Source: Reyranella sp. (GTDB taxonomy: Bacteria > Pseudomonadota > Alphaproteobacteria > Reyranellales > Reyranellaceae). From it: DNA of 64,000 nucleotides. The translations under genes were made by a program, and so were the position numbers. The notes under the pieces were generated by a model. It worked only from the letters and a program-made list of their open reading frames with translations. It made no database searches and had not been told where the DNA came from. Positions 24,550-35,622 of the stretch are shown here, in pieces. The stretch lies in the NCBI GenBank assembly GCA_019750135.1, contig JAIEOV010000048.1, positions 1 to 64,000 of the forward strand. The letters are read 5' to 3'. Each line of letters begins with the position of its first letter. Within the stretch, counting starts at the first letter, position 1.

Positions 24550-25317
24550 TTAGCTCTTGCGCCGCCTGGCGACGCGTACGGTGTTCATAGAAAGACCCGG
24601 CACTTCCGACGCCACCTGCTGGACGGTGGTGCGGATGTGCTGCTCGATCAGCGAGCAGGAAAGATCGACGTCGCGCGCCAGCACCGCGTCGCGCAGTTCG
24701 AGGTGCTCGTTGTGGCGGCGCGAGCGGGCGTGAACCACCTTCAGCCAGTGGTAGCGCCGCGCCTGGTCGAACAGCTCGCTGCGGAAATGCAGCGACCATG
24801 GCGAGGTGCAGGTGGCCACCAGGGAATCGTGGAAGCGCTTGTGCCGCTTGTCCCACTCGCGCTTGACGCTGACCGGGTCGTTCGTCTTGGGCGCAGCGAG
24901 CTTGTTCAGCAGGAAGTAGGAGCTGACGATCTCGGCCTCCCAGGCGTCGGTGCCGTGACGGATCGCGTCGGCCAGCGTGCGCGTCTCGAGGTAGACGCGC
25001 AGCTCCGAGAGATCGAGGAAGTCCGCCAGCGAGATCGGCGCGACGCTGAAGCCGCGGCCGGCCTCGGTGCGTGCCAACCCCTCTGACACCAGATGCGACA
25101 ACGCCTCGCGCAAGGTGCCGACCGAGGTGTCGTAGCGCTGGCGCAGCTCGCCGAAGCGCAGGCGCTGGTCGGGCTTCAGCACGCAGCACAGGATGTCCTC
25201 GCGCATGCGGCGCAGCACGTCGAAGGTCGCGGCATCCTCGGCCCGCACGTCCTGCGGCGCGGTGGTGGCGGCGGTACGGTCGGTGATGTCGAGGGGCATC
25301 TTCAGGATCTTGGCCAT
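24550..25317 (-). CDS. GntR family transcriptional regulator (FadR/FCD type)
   Basis: A 255-residue regulator. The winged helix is at about 35-95 (LRFGELRQRYDTSVGTLREALSHLVSEGL), followed by an all-helical FCD effector domain with the metal-binding-type pattern LVATCTSPWSLHF and HNEHLELRDAVLARD. It lies between the transporter and the catabolic genes of the minus-strand block and is therefore the likely pathway regulator. GAGG lies 8 bases before ATG 25317. A candidate operator is the 24-bp palindrome at 29952-29975. Confidence 0.9.
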   Translation of the reverse strand: MAKILKMPLDITDRTAATTAPQDVRAEDAATFDVLRRMREDILCCVLKPDQRLRFGELRQRYDTSVGTLREALSHLVSEGLARTEAGRGFSVAPISLADFLDLSELRVYLETRTLADAIRHGTDAWEAEIVSSYFLLNKLAAPKTNDPVSVKREWDKRHKRFHDSLVATCTSPWSLHFRSELFDQARRYHWLKVVHARSRRHNEHLELRDAVLARDVDLSCSLIEQHIRTTVQQVASEVPGLSMNTVRVARRRKS

Positions 25318-25325
25318 GGTGGTCC

Positions 25326-26022
<697 letters not shown>

Positions 26023-26033
<11 letters not shown>

Positions 26034-27780
26034 AGGCTTTGCCCAGGTAGATGCTGACGACGCGCGGGTCGCGCATGACCTCGCGCGGCGCGCCCAGCGC
26101 GAAGAGCTTGCCCTCGTTCAGCACGGCGACGCGGTCGGACAGCTCGACGACGGCACGCATCAGGTGCTCGACGAAGATGATGGTGGAGCCCTGGGCACGG
26201 ATGGCGCGCACCAGGCGGATGGCATTGTCGATCTCGGCCGGGTTCAGGCCCGACAGCACCTCGTCGAGCAGCAGGAGCTTGGGCCGCGCGGCGAGCGCCC
26301 GCGCCAGCTCGAGGAACTTGCGCTCGTGCAGGTTCAGGCCGGCCGGCAGCACGTCTTCCTTGCCGGCAAGGCCGGTGAAGCCGATCCAATGCATGGCCTC
26401 GTCGCGGATCTCGGCCTTGGAGCGGACCGGCCCGCCGAAGGTGGCGCACAGCGCCACGTTGTCTAGAACGGTCATGTTCACGAACGGCCGCGGAATCTGA
26501 TAGGTGCGCGCGACGCCGCGACGGGCGATCTCGTGCGCCGGATCGCGGCCGATCTCGGCGCCGTCGAGGGTGATGGTGCCGCTTGTGAGCGGATAGAAGC
26601 CCGAGATGACGTTGATCAGCGTGGTCTTGCCCGAGCCGTTGGGCCCGACCAGGCCGAAGATCTCACCCTCGCGCACGTCGAGGTCGACGCCGGCCAGCGC
26701 CTGCAGGCCGCCGAAGCGCTTGGTGACGCCCCTCACCTGCAGGATGGCGCGATCGCCGATCTTCGGTTCGGCCGTCGGCACGACGGGGACCACTTCAGCC
26801 CTGGGTGCCGCCGCAGGCATCGCGCGGCGCCGCTTCAGCCACGCCTGGAAAGCAGGAATGACACCGTCGGGCAGCCACAGGATGGCGGCGATCAGGATCA
26901 GGCCGACGATGGCGCGACCCATGATCGCCTCGCCGCCGCTGATGAAGGCATAGAGCAAGGCGGTAATGGCAGTGGCGCCGATCGCTGGCCCCAGCCAGTG
27001 GCGCGCCCCGCCCAGCACGCTCATCAGCACGACATAGAGACCCACGGTGAGCTCGAAGGTGCCGGCCACGGTGATGAAGCCGACATACATGGCGTGCACG
27101 CCGCCGACAGCGCCGGCGATGGCGGCCGAGAGCGCGAATGCCATGATCTTGTAGCGGAAGGTCGGCACGCCCTTGGCCTCGGCCACGTCCTCGTCGTCGT
27201 GGATGGCGAACAGGCCCAAGCCGAGCCGTGCATGCGCCACCCACCGGGCGACGGCCAGGGTGAGCACGCAGAGGCCGAAGCCCAGGATGTAGATCGTGCC
27301 GGTCGGCGTCGGCATGAGATGCGGCAGCGGCACGGCGCTCATGAACACGCCGCCGCCACCGTCGATCGGCGTGTTCAGGATGATGGTGGCAATGACGAAG
27401 GTGACCGCCAGCGTCAGCAGCGCGAACAGCTCGCCGCGCAGCCGGCGTAGGCGGAACACGATGGCGCCGATGCCCGCCGCCAGCAGCGCCGCCAGTGCCG
27501 CGGCGATTGGCACCGTGACCAGGAACGGCATGCCGAACTTGGTCGTGAGCGCGGCCGTCGTATAGACGCCGACGCCGAAGAAAGCGGCGTGGCCCAGGCT
27601 GAAATAGCCGGCAAAGCCGCTCAGCAGCGCCCAGCTGGTCGAGAGCGAGACCCAGAAGAAGATCAGGTAGATGAAGGACTCGTAGAAGGCCGGCATCTTC
27701 GCCATGGGCAGGAATGCCAAGGCGACGATGGCAATCGCCGCCACTGCCTTGGGCAGGTCGCGGGTGGCGCTTACAACCAT
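26023..27780 (-). CDS. Fused HAAT permease-ATPase (LivM-LivG)
   Basis: A 585-residue fusion. Residues 1-about 320 form a LivM-type inner-membrane permease with about 9 helices (LLSGFAGYFSLGHAAFFGVG is its hallmark). A linker of about 25 residues rich in Ala and Pro follows. Residues about 350-585 form a LivG-type ATPase with GPNGSGKTTL, the LivG-specific RTYQIPRPF, HERKFLELARALAARP in place of a standard signature, and LLLDEVLSGLNP. One polypeptide thus does the work of two subunits. It overlaps livH by 10 bp. Confidence 0.92.
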
Positions 27781-28622
27781 TCCGGATCCCACAGCAGGAT
27801 GACGATCAGCACCGAGAAGGACACGACGGGCGCCCAGGCGGGCGCGAAGATCGCCATGGCGATCGATTCCGAGGCGCCGATCAGCATGCCGGCCAGCAGC
27901 GCACCGAGCGGATTGCCCAGCCGGCCGATGATGACGACGGCGAACACCACGCCGAGCCACGCCCAGATCTGCGCCGGCGCCAAGGTGGCGATCAGCGCGA
28001 TGAAAGTGCCGGCGATGGCGGCATAGGCGGCGCCCATGCCGGACAGCAGATAGGCCAGCTTCTTGTGGTCGACGCCGTAGGCCGCGGCGATGTCGGCGTC
28101 CTCGGCGGCGGCGCGCAGGGCCTTGCCGACATAGGTCTTGCGCAGCCACAGCCACGTCCCCCACGCCAGCACGCCCGCCACCAGGCACAGCACCAGCTCG
28201 AGCACGGGGATGTAGAAGGCGCCGACCTTGATCGACATGGTCGAGTAGTGGGTCTCGAAGCGGCGGTAGTCGGCGGTCCAGTAGAGCTGGATCGCGACTT
28301 CGAGGATGACGGCGAAACTGAAGGTGATGAGCAGCGAGGCGAGCTCGTTGACCTTGAACTTGTCGAACAGCCAGTGCTGGGCGAGGCCGATCAGGAACAT
28401 CACCGGCACGACCATCATCGCCGCCCACCACGGCGCGACGTGATAGGTCGTGCCGAGCTCGTAGGTCAGGTAGGCCGCGAGGAAGGCGAGCGCGAAATGG
28501 CTGAGATTGACCAGCCGCAACAGGCCCCAGCTCAGGCTGAGGCCCAGCGCCAGCAGGCCATACATGCCGCCCGCCAGGACGCCGGAGATCAGCGCCTGGC
28601 CCAGCAGAGTTGCGCTCGGCAT
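27771..28622 (-). CDS. livH: HAAT-type ABC transporter permease
   Basis: A 283-residue inner-membrane permease with about 8 helices. The segment SWGLLRLVNLSHFALAFLAAYLTY near the N-terminus and EDADIAAAYGVDHKKLAYL in the cytoplasmic loop are standard for LivH proteins. It pairs with the fused LivM-LivG protein. The substrate follows from the operon, probably an aromatic acid rather than an amino acid. Confidence 0.92.
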   Translation of the reverse strand: MPSATLLGQALISGVLAGGMYGLLALGLSLSWGLLRLVNLSHFALAFLAAYLTYELGTTYHVAPWWAAMMVVPVMFLIGLAQHWLFDKFKVNELASLLITFSFAVILEVAIQLYWTADYRRFETHYSTMSIKVGAFYIPVLELVLCLVAGVLAWGTWLWLRKTYVGKALRAAAEDADIAAAYGVDHKKLAYLLSGMGAAYAAIAGTFIALIATLAPAQIWAWLGVVFAVVIIGRLGNPLGALLAGMLIGASESIAMAIFAPAWAPVVSFSVLIVILLWDPEWL

Positions 28623-28638
28623 GCTCGACTTCGTCCGA

Positions 28639-29862
28639 TCAGGTCGGGATCAACCTGACGCCCGGCGCCGCGAACTGCTTCGGCCAGACGACCTTCCACT
28701 GCTTGTCCTGCACCTGGCGGATCAGCTGCGCCGGTTCGCCGTGATTGTAGAGGCCGTCGAACTTGGTCGGACCGTAGACCGTGGTCACCACGTTCTTCTT
28801 CAGCCAGGCGGCGATCTGCTTGTCCTCCAGGGTCTTGGCGCCGTTCACGCCGGCTTCGAGGATCTGCCAGGCGGCGACCATGCCGGCGGCCTGCGCGTCG
28901 ATGATCGGATACGGCAGGTTCGCCTTGGTGGCGCGCTCCTTGTAGAGCTCGGCGATCTTCTTCATGCCCGGCCGGCTCATGAACGGCTCGTCGGGCTCCA
29001 GGAAGGTCGAGCACCAGACGAGATTGCCGTCGGGCGACAGCGCCAGGGGCCCCGGCGCCGGATAGAGATGGAAGCTGGTCTTGGGCGTGTAGTCGAGCTT
29101 GCGCAGCGCCTCGAGGATCTGGTTGCTCTCCAGGCCCAGCGAGCCGACCCACAGGAAGTCGGCGTTGGCCTCTTTCACGCGCGCCGCAATCGCACCGAAG
29201 TCGCGGTTGCCCGCTTCGTATTCCAGATAAAGCGGCACCTTCACGCCGCGCTTCTCGGCCTCGGTGCGCATGCCTTGGGCCATGAACTGCGCCGACGGGA
29301 ACTTGCTGGTGACGATCACCATGGTCTTGGGCGGCGTCGGCAGGCTCGCCATCGCATCGAGGATCACGTTGGGATAGGTCTTGTCCGGTTCCGGCCCGAA
29401 CGGCGTCGCCGGGAATGCCATGTCGTAGGTCTGCAGCTTGGGAATGCCCATGCTGCTCTGGATCATCACCTTGCCGTAGCGCTGGGCCACGCCCATCGCC
29501 GCCAGGATCGGCGCCGTTGCATAGGGCCCCATGATCAGGTCGACCTTGTCGACGGTGATCAGCTTCTCATAGAGGCTGCGAGCGACGTCGGGCTTGGACT
29601 GGTCGTCGAGCATCACGTATTCGACGGGCCGGCCCAAGAAGCCGTTCCGGCTGTTGATGTCCTCGATCATGATCTCGGCCGCGATCTTGTGGATCACCGC
29701 GGTCTGGGCGAGGAAGCCCGTCAGCGACAGCGTGCCGCCGACCTTCACCGGCTGGCCCGAGGGCGCCGCCCGCAGGATCGCAGGTGCCGCAAGCACGGCG
29801 GATGCTCCGATCAATCCGCCCAACACGTGGCGACGGCGCCACGCACCCATCCGGTCGTTCAT
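28639..29862 (-). CDS. HAAT-type periplasmic substrate-binding protein (first system)
   Basis: A 407-residue binding protein with a twin-arginine-like signal (RRRHVLGGLIGASAVLAAPAI). The mature part begins VKVGGTLSLTGFLAQT and includes VDLIMGPYATAPILAA and WVGSLGLESNQILEAL, fitting the Leu/Ile/Val-binding-protein family with amidase or aromatic-compound relatives. GGAGGG precedes ATG 29862. It is the first gene of the transport-catabolism operon. Confidence 0.9.
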   Translation of the reverse strand: MNDRMGAWRRRHVLGGLIGASAVLAAPAILRAAPSGQPVKVGGTLSLTGFLAQTAVIHKIAAEIMIEDINSRNGFLGRPVEYVMLDDQSKPDVARSLYEKLITVDKVDLIMGPYATAPILAAMGVAQRYGKVMIQSSMGIPKLQTYDMAFPATPFGPEPDKTYPNVILDAMASLPTPPKTMVIVTSKFPSAQFMAQGMRTEAEKRGVKVPLYLEYEAGNRDFGAIAARVKEANADFLWVGSLGLESNQILEALRKLDYTPKTSFHLYPAPGPLALSPDGNLVWCSTFLEPDEPFMSRPGMKKIAELYKERATKANLPYPIIDAQAAGMVAAWQILEAGVNGAKTLEDKQIAAWLKKNVVTTVYGPTKFDGLYNHGEPAQLIRQVQDKQWKVVWPKQFAAPGVRLIPT

Positions 29863-29905
29863 TGTTCCCTCCACACACCCCGGCGCATTTATTGTGTCGA
29901 AGCAC

Positions 29906-29929
29906 CGTTGTCCGGATGTTGGGACAACG
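29906..29929. promoter_or_regulatory. Inverted repeat in the promoter region of the catabolic operon
   Basis: Perfect 8-bp arms CGTTGTCC (29906-29913) and GGACAACG (29922-29929) around 8 bases. It lies 44 bp upstream of the binding-protein start and 22 bp from the larger palindrome, so both may be protein-binding sites controlling this operon. Confidence 0.45.
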
Positions 29930-29951
29930 CTGAGGCGCTGTAAACGTCATT

Positions 29952-29975
29952 TTCGAAAGTTTCGAAACTTTCGAA
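29952..29975. promoter_or_regulatory. Perfect 24-bp palindrome, candidate operator
   Basis: TTCGAAAGTTTC at 29952-29963 is followed by its exact reverse complement. It is AT-rich in a GC-rich window and contains three overlapping TTCGAA cores. It lies 90 bp upstream of the binding-protein gene and 5 bp after the preceding livF stop. A dimeric regulator such as the GntR protein encoded at 24550-25317 is the natural suspect. Confidence 0.55.
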
Positions 29976-29980
29976 GATCG

Positions 29981-30680
<700 letters not shown>

Positions 30681-30688
<8 letters not shown>

Positions 30689-31433
30689 CGCGGCTCTCGC
30701 CGAGATAGACGGCGCGCACGCGGGCGTCGGCGGCGATGGCGGAGGGCTCGCCCTCGACCATCAGCGCCCCGTCGACCAGTACCGAGATGCGCCGCGCGAA
30801 GCTGAACACCAGGTCCATGTCGTGCTCGATCAGCAAAACCGACACGTCGTCCGGCAACGCAGCGATGGCGTTCAGGATGTCGCGACGCTCAGCTTCGGGC
30901 ACGCCGGCCGCCGGTTCGTCGAGCAGCAGCACCTTGGGCGCGCAGGCGAAGGCGGCGGCGATCTCGAGCAGGCGCTGCTTGCCGTAGGGCAAGGTGTCGG
31001 TGCGCACTTCGAGGACGTCGGCCAGGCCGAAGCGCTCGGCCACCTGCATGATCTCCGCGCTCACCGCCTCGTCGGCGCCGACGCGCCGGCGCCACTCGCG
31101 GCCGAGGCGGCGGCGCTCGCCCACGGCCAACGCCAGGGTCTCGAGCGGCGTCAGGTCGCCGAAGAGCTGGTTGATCTGGAAGGTCCGCACCAGGCCGCGG
31201 CGGACGCGAGCCTCGGGCTTCAGCCGCGTGACGTCCTCGCCGCCCAGCACGACACGCCCGGCCGACGGCGCCAGCACGCCGGTCAGGAGATTGACGAACG
31301 TGGTCTTGCCCGCTCCGTTCGGGCCGATCAGCGCGTGCCGCGCCCCCTGCTCCAGCCGGAACGTCACGTCCTTGGTCGGCACGATGCCGCCGAAGGTCTT
31401 CATCAGGCCATGGGTCTCGAGCGCGGCTTCCAT
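30681..31433 (-). CDS. livG: HAAT-type ABC transporter ATPase
   Basis: A 250-residue LivG-type ATPase: GPNGAGKTTFVNLLTG, the LivG-type VRTFQINQLFGDLTPLE, LPYGKQRLLEIAAAFACAP as signature, VLLLDEPAAGVP and LLIEHDMDLVF. It begins on the stop of livM (TGATG) and ends 8 bp inside livF. Confidence 0.93.
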
Positions 31434-32398
31434 CAGCGCCTCGCCCGCGCCAGCAGGCCGCGCACGCCACCGCTCAGCCTCTCGCGGCCGACCAGGGCCA
31501 GCACCACGAGGAAGAGGCCCATCCAGAACATCCAGAACTGCGGCGAGCTCGACGACAGCGTGTCGTGCAGGACCTTGAAGAGGATGGCGCCGGCGATGCC
31601 GCCATAGAGCCAGCCAGCGCCCCCGATGATCAGCGCCAGCAACACGTCGGCCGAACGCTGGAACTCCAGCACCTCCAGCGAGACGTAGGCCGTGGTCTGC
31701 GCCAGCAAGGCGCCCGCCGCGCCGGCGTAGGCTGCCGCCAGCGTGTAGACGGCGACCAGCCGGCGATTGACCGGCACGCCCAGCGCCGAGGCGCGCAATG
31801 TGTTGCGCCGGATCGCCATCAGCGACAGGCCGAACGGCGAATAGACGATGCGTCGCGCCAACAGGAACAGCGCGAACAGCGTCGTCAGGCTGTAGGCGTA
31901 TGCCGTCCGACCATAGAGATCGAAGTCGAAGTGGCCGAGCAGCGGTCCGACCGCCATGCCCTGCAGCCCGTCGGCACCGCCGGTCCACTGCGGCAGCGCG
32001 TTGGCGACCTCGTGCAGCACCAGCGCCACACCCAGCGTCACCATGAGGCGCGTGAGGTCGGTGCCACGCAGCACCAGGAAGCTGGTGACGAATCCCATCG
32101 CGGCTGCGGCGGCGATGGCGACGGCCATGCCGACGAGCGGATCCGAGGTGACCAGCTTGCACAGAAGGCCCGCGGCATAGGCGCCGGTGCCGAAGAACGC
32201 GGCGTGGCCCAGCGAGATGATGCCGGCGTAGCCCAGGATCAGGTCGAGCGAAAGCGCGAAGAGGGCGAGGATCGCGACCTCGTTCAGCAGCAGATGCTTG
32301 CCCGGCGGCAGGAATATCGCTGCAAAGGCGAGCACCCAGAAGACGACCTCCGCCACTCGCCAGCGGGCGCGACGCGCCAGGCCTGGCGACGCACTCAT
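31433..32398 (-). CDS. livM: HAAT-type ABC transporter permease
   Basis: A 321-residue inner-membrane protein with about 9-10 helices. ALSLDLILGYAGIISLGHAAFFGTGAYAAG and FGLSLMAIRRNTLRASALGVPV are typical LivM segments. The start overlaps the livH stop (ATGA). An upstream extension of the frame is out-of-frame reading of livH. Confidence 0.93.
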   Translation of the reverse strand: MSASPGLARRARWRVAEVVFWVLAFAAIFLPPGKHLLLNEVAILALFALSLDLILGYAGIISLGHAAFFGTGAYAAGLLCKLVTSDPLVGMAVAIAAAAAMGFVTSFLVLRGTDLTRLMVTLGVALVLHEVANALPQWTGGADGLQGMAVGPLLGHFDFDLYGRTAYAYSLTTLFALFLLARRIVYSPFGLSLMAIRRNTLRASALGVPVNRRLVAVYTLAAAYAGAAGALLAQTTAYVSLEVLEFQRSADVLLALIIGGAGWLYGGIAGAILFKVLHDTLSSSSPQFWMFWMGLFLVVLALVGRERLSGGVRGLLARARR

Positions 32399-33252
32399 CG
32401 AGCGCGCGCGAACAGGCCGTTGGGCCTGAGCACCAGCACGATGATCAGCACGACATAGATCACGAAACCGCCCAACGCCGAGGACAGGTAGTACTTGCCC
32501 GCCACGTCGGCGACGCCCAGCAGCATCGAGGCGACGAACGGCCCCATGATCCCCGAGGTGCCGCCGACCGTGACCACGATCAGGAAGTAGATCATGAACT
32601 TCAGCGGGAAGTACGGATCGAGACCCAAGAGCTCGACACCGAGCGCGCCGCCCAGTCCCGCCAGCCCCGAGCCGACGGCGAAGGTCGCGGCGAACACCAG
32701 GCTGACCGGGATGCCGAGACCGCGCGCCACGCGGGCGTCGTCGACGGCGGCGCGAAGGCGGCTGCCGAAGCGGGTGCGCGTCAGGCCGGCCTGCAGACCG
32801 ACCGCCAGCGCGCCGCACACCACGATCAGGAACGAACGGTAGATGCCGACATTGACGCCCAGGATCTCGCGACGGCCCTGCAGCCATTCGGGCAGCCGGA
32901 TGTTGCGCTGGCTGGAGCCCATCAGGAAATCGGTGATGGCGACCGCCATGAACACCAGGCCGATCGAGAACAGCACCTGGTCGAGGTGCGAGCGGCCGTA
33001 CATGTGGCGATAGAGCGTGCGCTCGAGCAGCAGCCCGATCGCCGCCGCGACGATGAAGGCCGCGGGCAGGGTGGCAAGGAACGGCCAGCCGGCGCGGTCC
33101 ATCAGCAGCACGGTGACGTAACCGCCCGCCATGGCAAACGCGCCGTGCGCCAGGTTGACGAAGTTCATCAGTCCCAGCGTCACGGCCAGCCCGCAGGCCA
33201 GCACGAACAGCAGCATGCCGTAGGCGACGCCGTCGAAGAGGATGGTTGCCAT
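32395..33252 (-). CDS. livH: HAAT-type ABC transporter permease
   Basis: A 285-residue inner-membrane permease with about 8 helices. GLAVTLGLMNFVNLAHGAF and RAAVDDARVARGLGIPV are the LivH hallmarks. It lies 48 bp after the binding-protein gene of the second system. Confidence 0.93.
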   Translation of the reverse strand: MATILFDGVAYGMLLFVLACGLAVTLGLMNFVNLAHGAFAMAGGYVTVLLMDRAGWPFLATLPAAFIVAAAIGLLLERTLYRHMYGRSHLDQVLFSIGLVFMAVAITDFLMGSSQRNIRLPEWLQGRREILGVNVGIYRSFLIVVCGALAVGLQAGLTRTRFGSRLRAAVDDARVARGLGIPVSLVFAATFAVGSGLAGLGGALGVELLGLDPYFPLKFMIYFLIVVTVGGTSGIMGPFVASMLLGVADVAGKYYLSSALGGFVIYVVLIIVLVLRPNGLFARAR

Positions 33253-33300
33253 GGGCTACTTTCGCACGCGCACCCTGCCATCCTCATCAACGCCGTGCGA

Positions 33301-34467
33301 CTACTTCTTCGCAGCCTTCACCGGATCCTTCACGTTCGGGATCGTCGCGAACTCGACGTTGTAGAGCTCGCCGCCGACCTTATCGACCTTGCGGATGTAG
33401 ATGTTCTGGATGATGTCGCGCGTGTCGGCATCGATCGAGATCGGGCCGCGCGGGCTCTCCCAGGCCATGCCCTTCATGGCGGCTATGAGCTTCTCGCCGT
33501 CGGTGGCGCCGTTGGTCTTCTTCAGCGCGCCGTAGATCAGCGCCATGCCGTCATAGCCGCCGACCGACATGAAGTTCGGCCTGAGTCCGTTGTTGGCCTT
33601 CTTGAAGGCCTCGACATAGGTCTTGTTCAGGGCGCTGTCGTGATTGGCCGAGTAGTTGTGCGCGTTGATGACGCCCACCACGACGTCGCCCATGCCGTTG
33701 AGCTGGTCGTCGTCGGTGACATCGCCGGTGGCGATCAGCTTCATGCCTGACTTGTCGAGGCCGCGCTCGATGAACTGCTTGACGAACTGCGCGCCCGAGC
33801 CCGACGGCACGAAGACGAACAGCGCGTCGGCCTTGGCGTCGGCCGCCTTCTGCAGGACGGGCGCGAAGTCGGGGCTGCGCAGCGGAACACGCAGGTTCTC
33901 GACGATGGTGCCGCCATCGGCCTTGAACTTGTCGCTGAACGACTTCTCGGCGTCGATGCCGGGGCCGTAGTCGCTGACCATGGTCACGACCTTCTTGATG
34001 CCGTTCTTGACCGCCCATTCGGCCATCGGAACGGCCGACTGCGCCAGGGTGAAGCTGGTGCGCACGATGAAGGGCGAAGCCTCGGTGATCGACGAGGTGC
34101 CGGCCGCCATCACCACTTCCGGCACCTTGGCCTGGGTGGCGATCGGCGCGGTCGCCATGGCCGACGGCGTGATGCCGAAGCCGGCGAGGATCGCGACCTT
34201 GTCGTTGACCACCAGTTCCTGCGCCAGCCGCTTGGTGACGTCGGGCACGCTGGTGTCGTCCTTGAGGATGACCTCGATCTTCTTGCCGGCGACGGTGCTG
34301 CCGTGCTGCGCCATGTAGAGCTTCACCGCGGCGTCGATCTGCTTGCCGGTCGAGGCCTGCTGGCCGGTCATCGGCAGGATCAGGCCGATCTTGACCGTAT
34401 CTTGCGCGAAGGCTGCGGAAGAAACCGCGGACAGGGCGGCGGAGATCAGAAGTTCACGTCTGAGCAC
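33301..34467 (-). CDS. HAAT-type periplasmic substrate-binding protein (second system)
   Basis: A 388-residue protein with a Sec signal peptide (VLRRELLISAALSAVSSAAFA, cut before QDTVKIG). The mature domain shows IGLILPMTGQQASTGKQIDAA, VAILAGFGITPSA and a C-terminal region WESPRGPISIDADTRDIIQN, the classic branched-chain-amino-acid-binding layout. The GTG at 34467 follows GGGAGGG; the ATG further upstream is out of register with the signal peptide. First gene of the second HAAT operon. Confidence 0.9.
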   Translation of the reverse strand: MLRRELLISAALSAVSSAAFAQDTVKIGLILPMTGQQASTGKQIDAAVKLYMAQHGSTVAGKKIEVILKDDTSVPDVTKRLAQELVVNDKVAILAGFGITPSAMATAPIATQAKVPEVVMAAGTSSITEASPFIVRTSFTLAQSAVPMAEWAVKNGIKKVVTMVSDYGPGIDAEKSFSDKFKADGGTIVENLRVPLRSPDFAPVLQKAADAKADALFVFVPSGSGAQFVKQFIERGLDKSGMKLIATGDVTDDDQLNGMGDVVVGVINAHNYSANHDSALNKTYVEAFKKANNGLRPNFMSVGGYDGMALIYGALKKTNGATDGEKLIAAMKGMAWESPRGPISIDADTRDIIQNIYIRKVDKVGGELYNVEFATIPNVKDPVKAAKK

Positions 34468-34531
34468 TTGTTTGCCCTCCCAACAATCTTCTTGGCGAAC
34501 TAGTAGCACAAAAATGTACGGGATGCTTTAT

Positions 34532-34555
34532 GCTCCCGCCACAAAACCCGGGAGC
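34532..34555 (+). promoter_or_regulatory. Hairpin masking the ribosome site of the alcohol dehydrogenase gene
   Basis: GCTCCCG (34532-34538) pairs exactly with CGGGAGC (34549-34555) around a 10-base loop. The right arm contains the only Shine-Dalgarno sequence, GGGAG, six bases before ATG 34561. The fold would therefore limit initiation unless opened. Confidence 0.4.
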
Positions 34556-34560
34556 AAGCC

Positions 34561-35613
34561 ATGAAGAGCTACAAGGTCGTCCAATTCGGCCAGCCATTGC
34601 AGAAGGTCGAAGAGGCCAACCCCGCCCCGCAGGGCACAGAGGTGCTGGTGCGCATCACGGCGGCCGGCGTCTGCCACAGCGACGTCCATCTGTGGGAAGG
34701 CTATTTCGACATGGGTGGCGGCAACAAGTACTCGACCGAGAAGACCATGGCGCCACCGCGCACCATGGGCCACGAGATCGTGGGCGAAGTGGCTGCCGTG
34801 GGACCGGAGTCAAAAGGCGCGAAGCTCGGCGACAAGGCCGTGGCCTATCCCTGGATCGGCTGCGGCAAGTGCTGGTACTGCACCAGCGGCAGCGAGCACC
34901 TCTGCCCGACGCCGCGGGCGCTGGGCGTCAACAAGGATGGCGGCTACGCCGATCATGTGCTCGTGCCGCATGCGAAATATCTCTATCCCTACGGCAACCT
35001 GCCGGTCGAGCTCGCCTGCCTCTATGCCTGCTCGGGCATCACCGCCTTCGGCGCGGTCAAGAAGGCGGTCGGCCATGACGCCGGCAAGCCGATCCTCGTC
35101 ATCGGCGCGGGCGGCGTCGGCCTGATGGGCGTGCGCTTCGCGAAATCGGTGCTGGGTCACGAACCGATCGTGGCCGACATCGACGAGAACAAGCGCAAGC
35201 TCGCCCTGGAGAACGGCGCCTGCGCGGCGCTGGATCCGCGCGACAAGGAAGCCCGCAAGCAGATCATGGAGCTGACCGGCGGCACCGGCGTCGGCGCGGC
35301 GATCGACTTCGTCGGCGCCGAGGCTTCCAGCCAGTTCGGCGTGCGCGCGCTCGGCCGCGGCGGCCGGCTGATCGTCGTCGGCCTGTTCGGCGGCACCTTC
35401 TCCATGCCGCTGCCGATGTTCGCCTTCACCGGCTGCCAGATCATGGGCTCGGTGACCGGCAGCCCGGCCGAGATGAAGGAGATGATGGACCTCGTCACCG
35501 GCGGCAAGGTGACGCCGGTGCCGGTCATCAAGCGCAAGCTCGACGAGGCCGACGCCACGCTGCAGGAGCTGCGCAAGGGCCTGATCATGGGGCGGGCCGT
35601 CCTTGTCCCCTGA
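34561..35613 (+). CDS. Zinc-dependent alcohol dehydrogenase (MDR superfamily)
   Basis: A 350-residue NAD(P)-dependent dehydrogenase. Catalytic zinc ligands are Cys in GVCHSDVH and His-Glu in GHEIVGEV; the structural zinc loop is CGKCWYCTSGSEHLC. The nucleotide fold is PILVIGAGGVGLMGVRFA. Alcohol or aromatic-alcohol substrate cannot be specified. It is divergent from the second HAAT operon across a 93-bp gap that must hold both promoters. Confidence 0.92.
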   Translation: MKSYKVVQFGQPLQKVEEANPAPQGTEVLVRITAAGVCHSDVHLWEGYFDMGGGNKYSTEKTMAPPRTMGHEIVGEVAAVGPESKGAKLGDKAVAYPWIGCGKCWYCTSGSEHLCPTPRALGVNKDGGYADHVLVPHAKYLYPYGNLPVELACLYACSGITAFGAVKKAVGHDAGKPILVIGAGGVGLMGVRFAKSVLGHEPIVADIDENKRKLALENGACAALDPRDKEARKQIMELTGGTGVGAAIDFVGAEASSQFGVRALGRGGRLIVVGLFGGTFSMPLPMFAFTGCQIMGSVTGSPAEMKEMMDLVTGGKVTPVPVIKRKLDEADATLQELRKGLIMGRAVLVP

Positions 35614-35622
35614 TAAGCTGCC

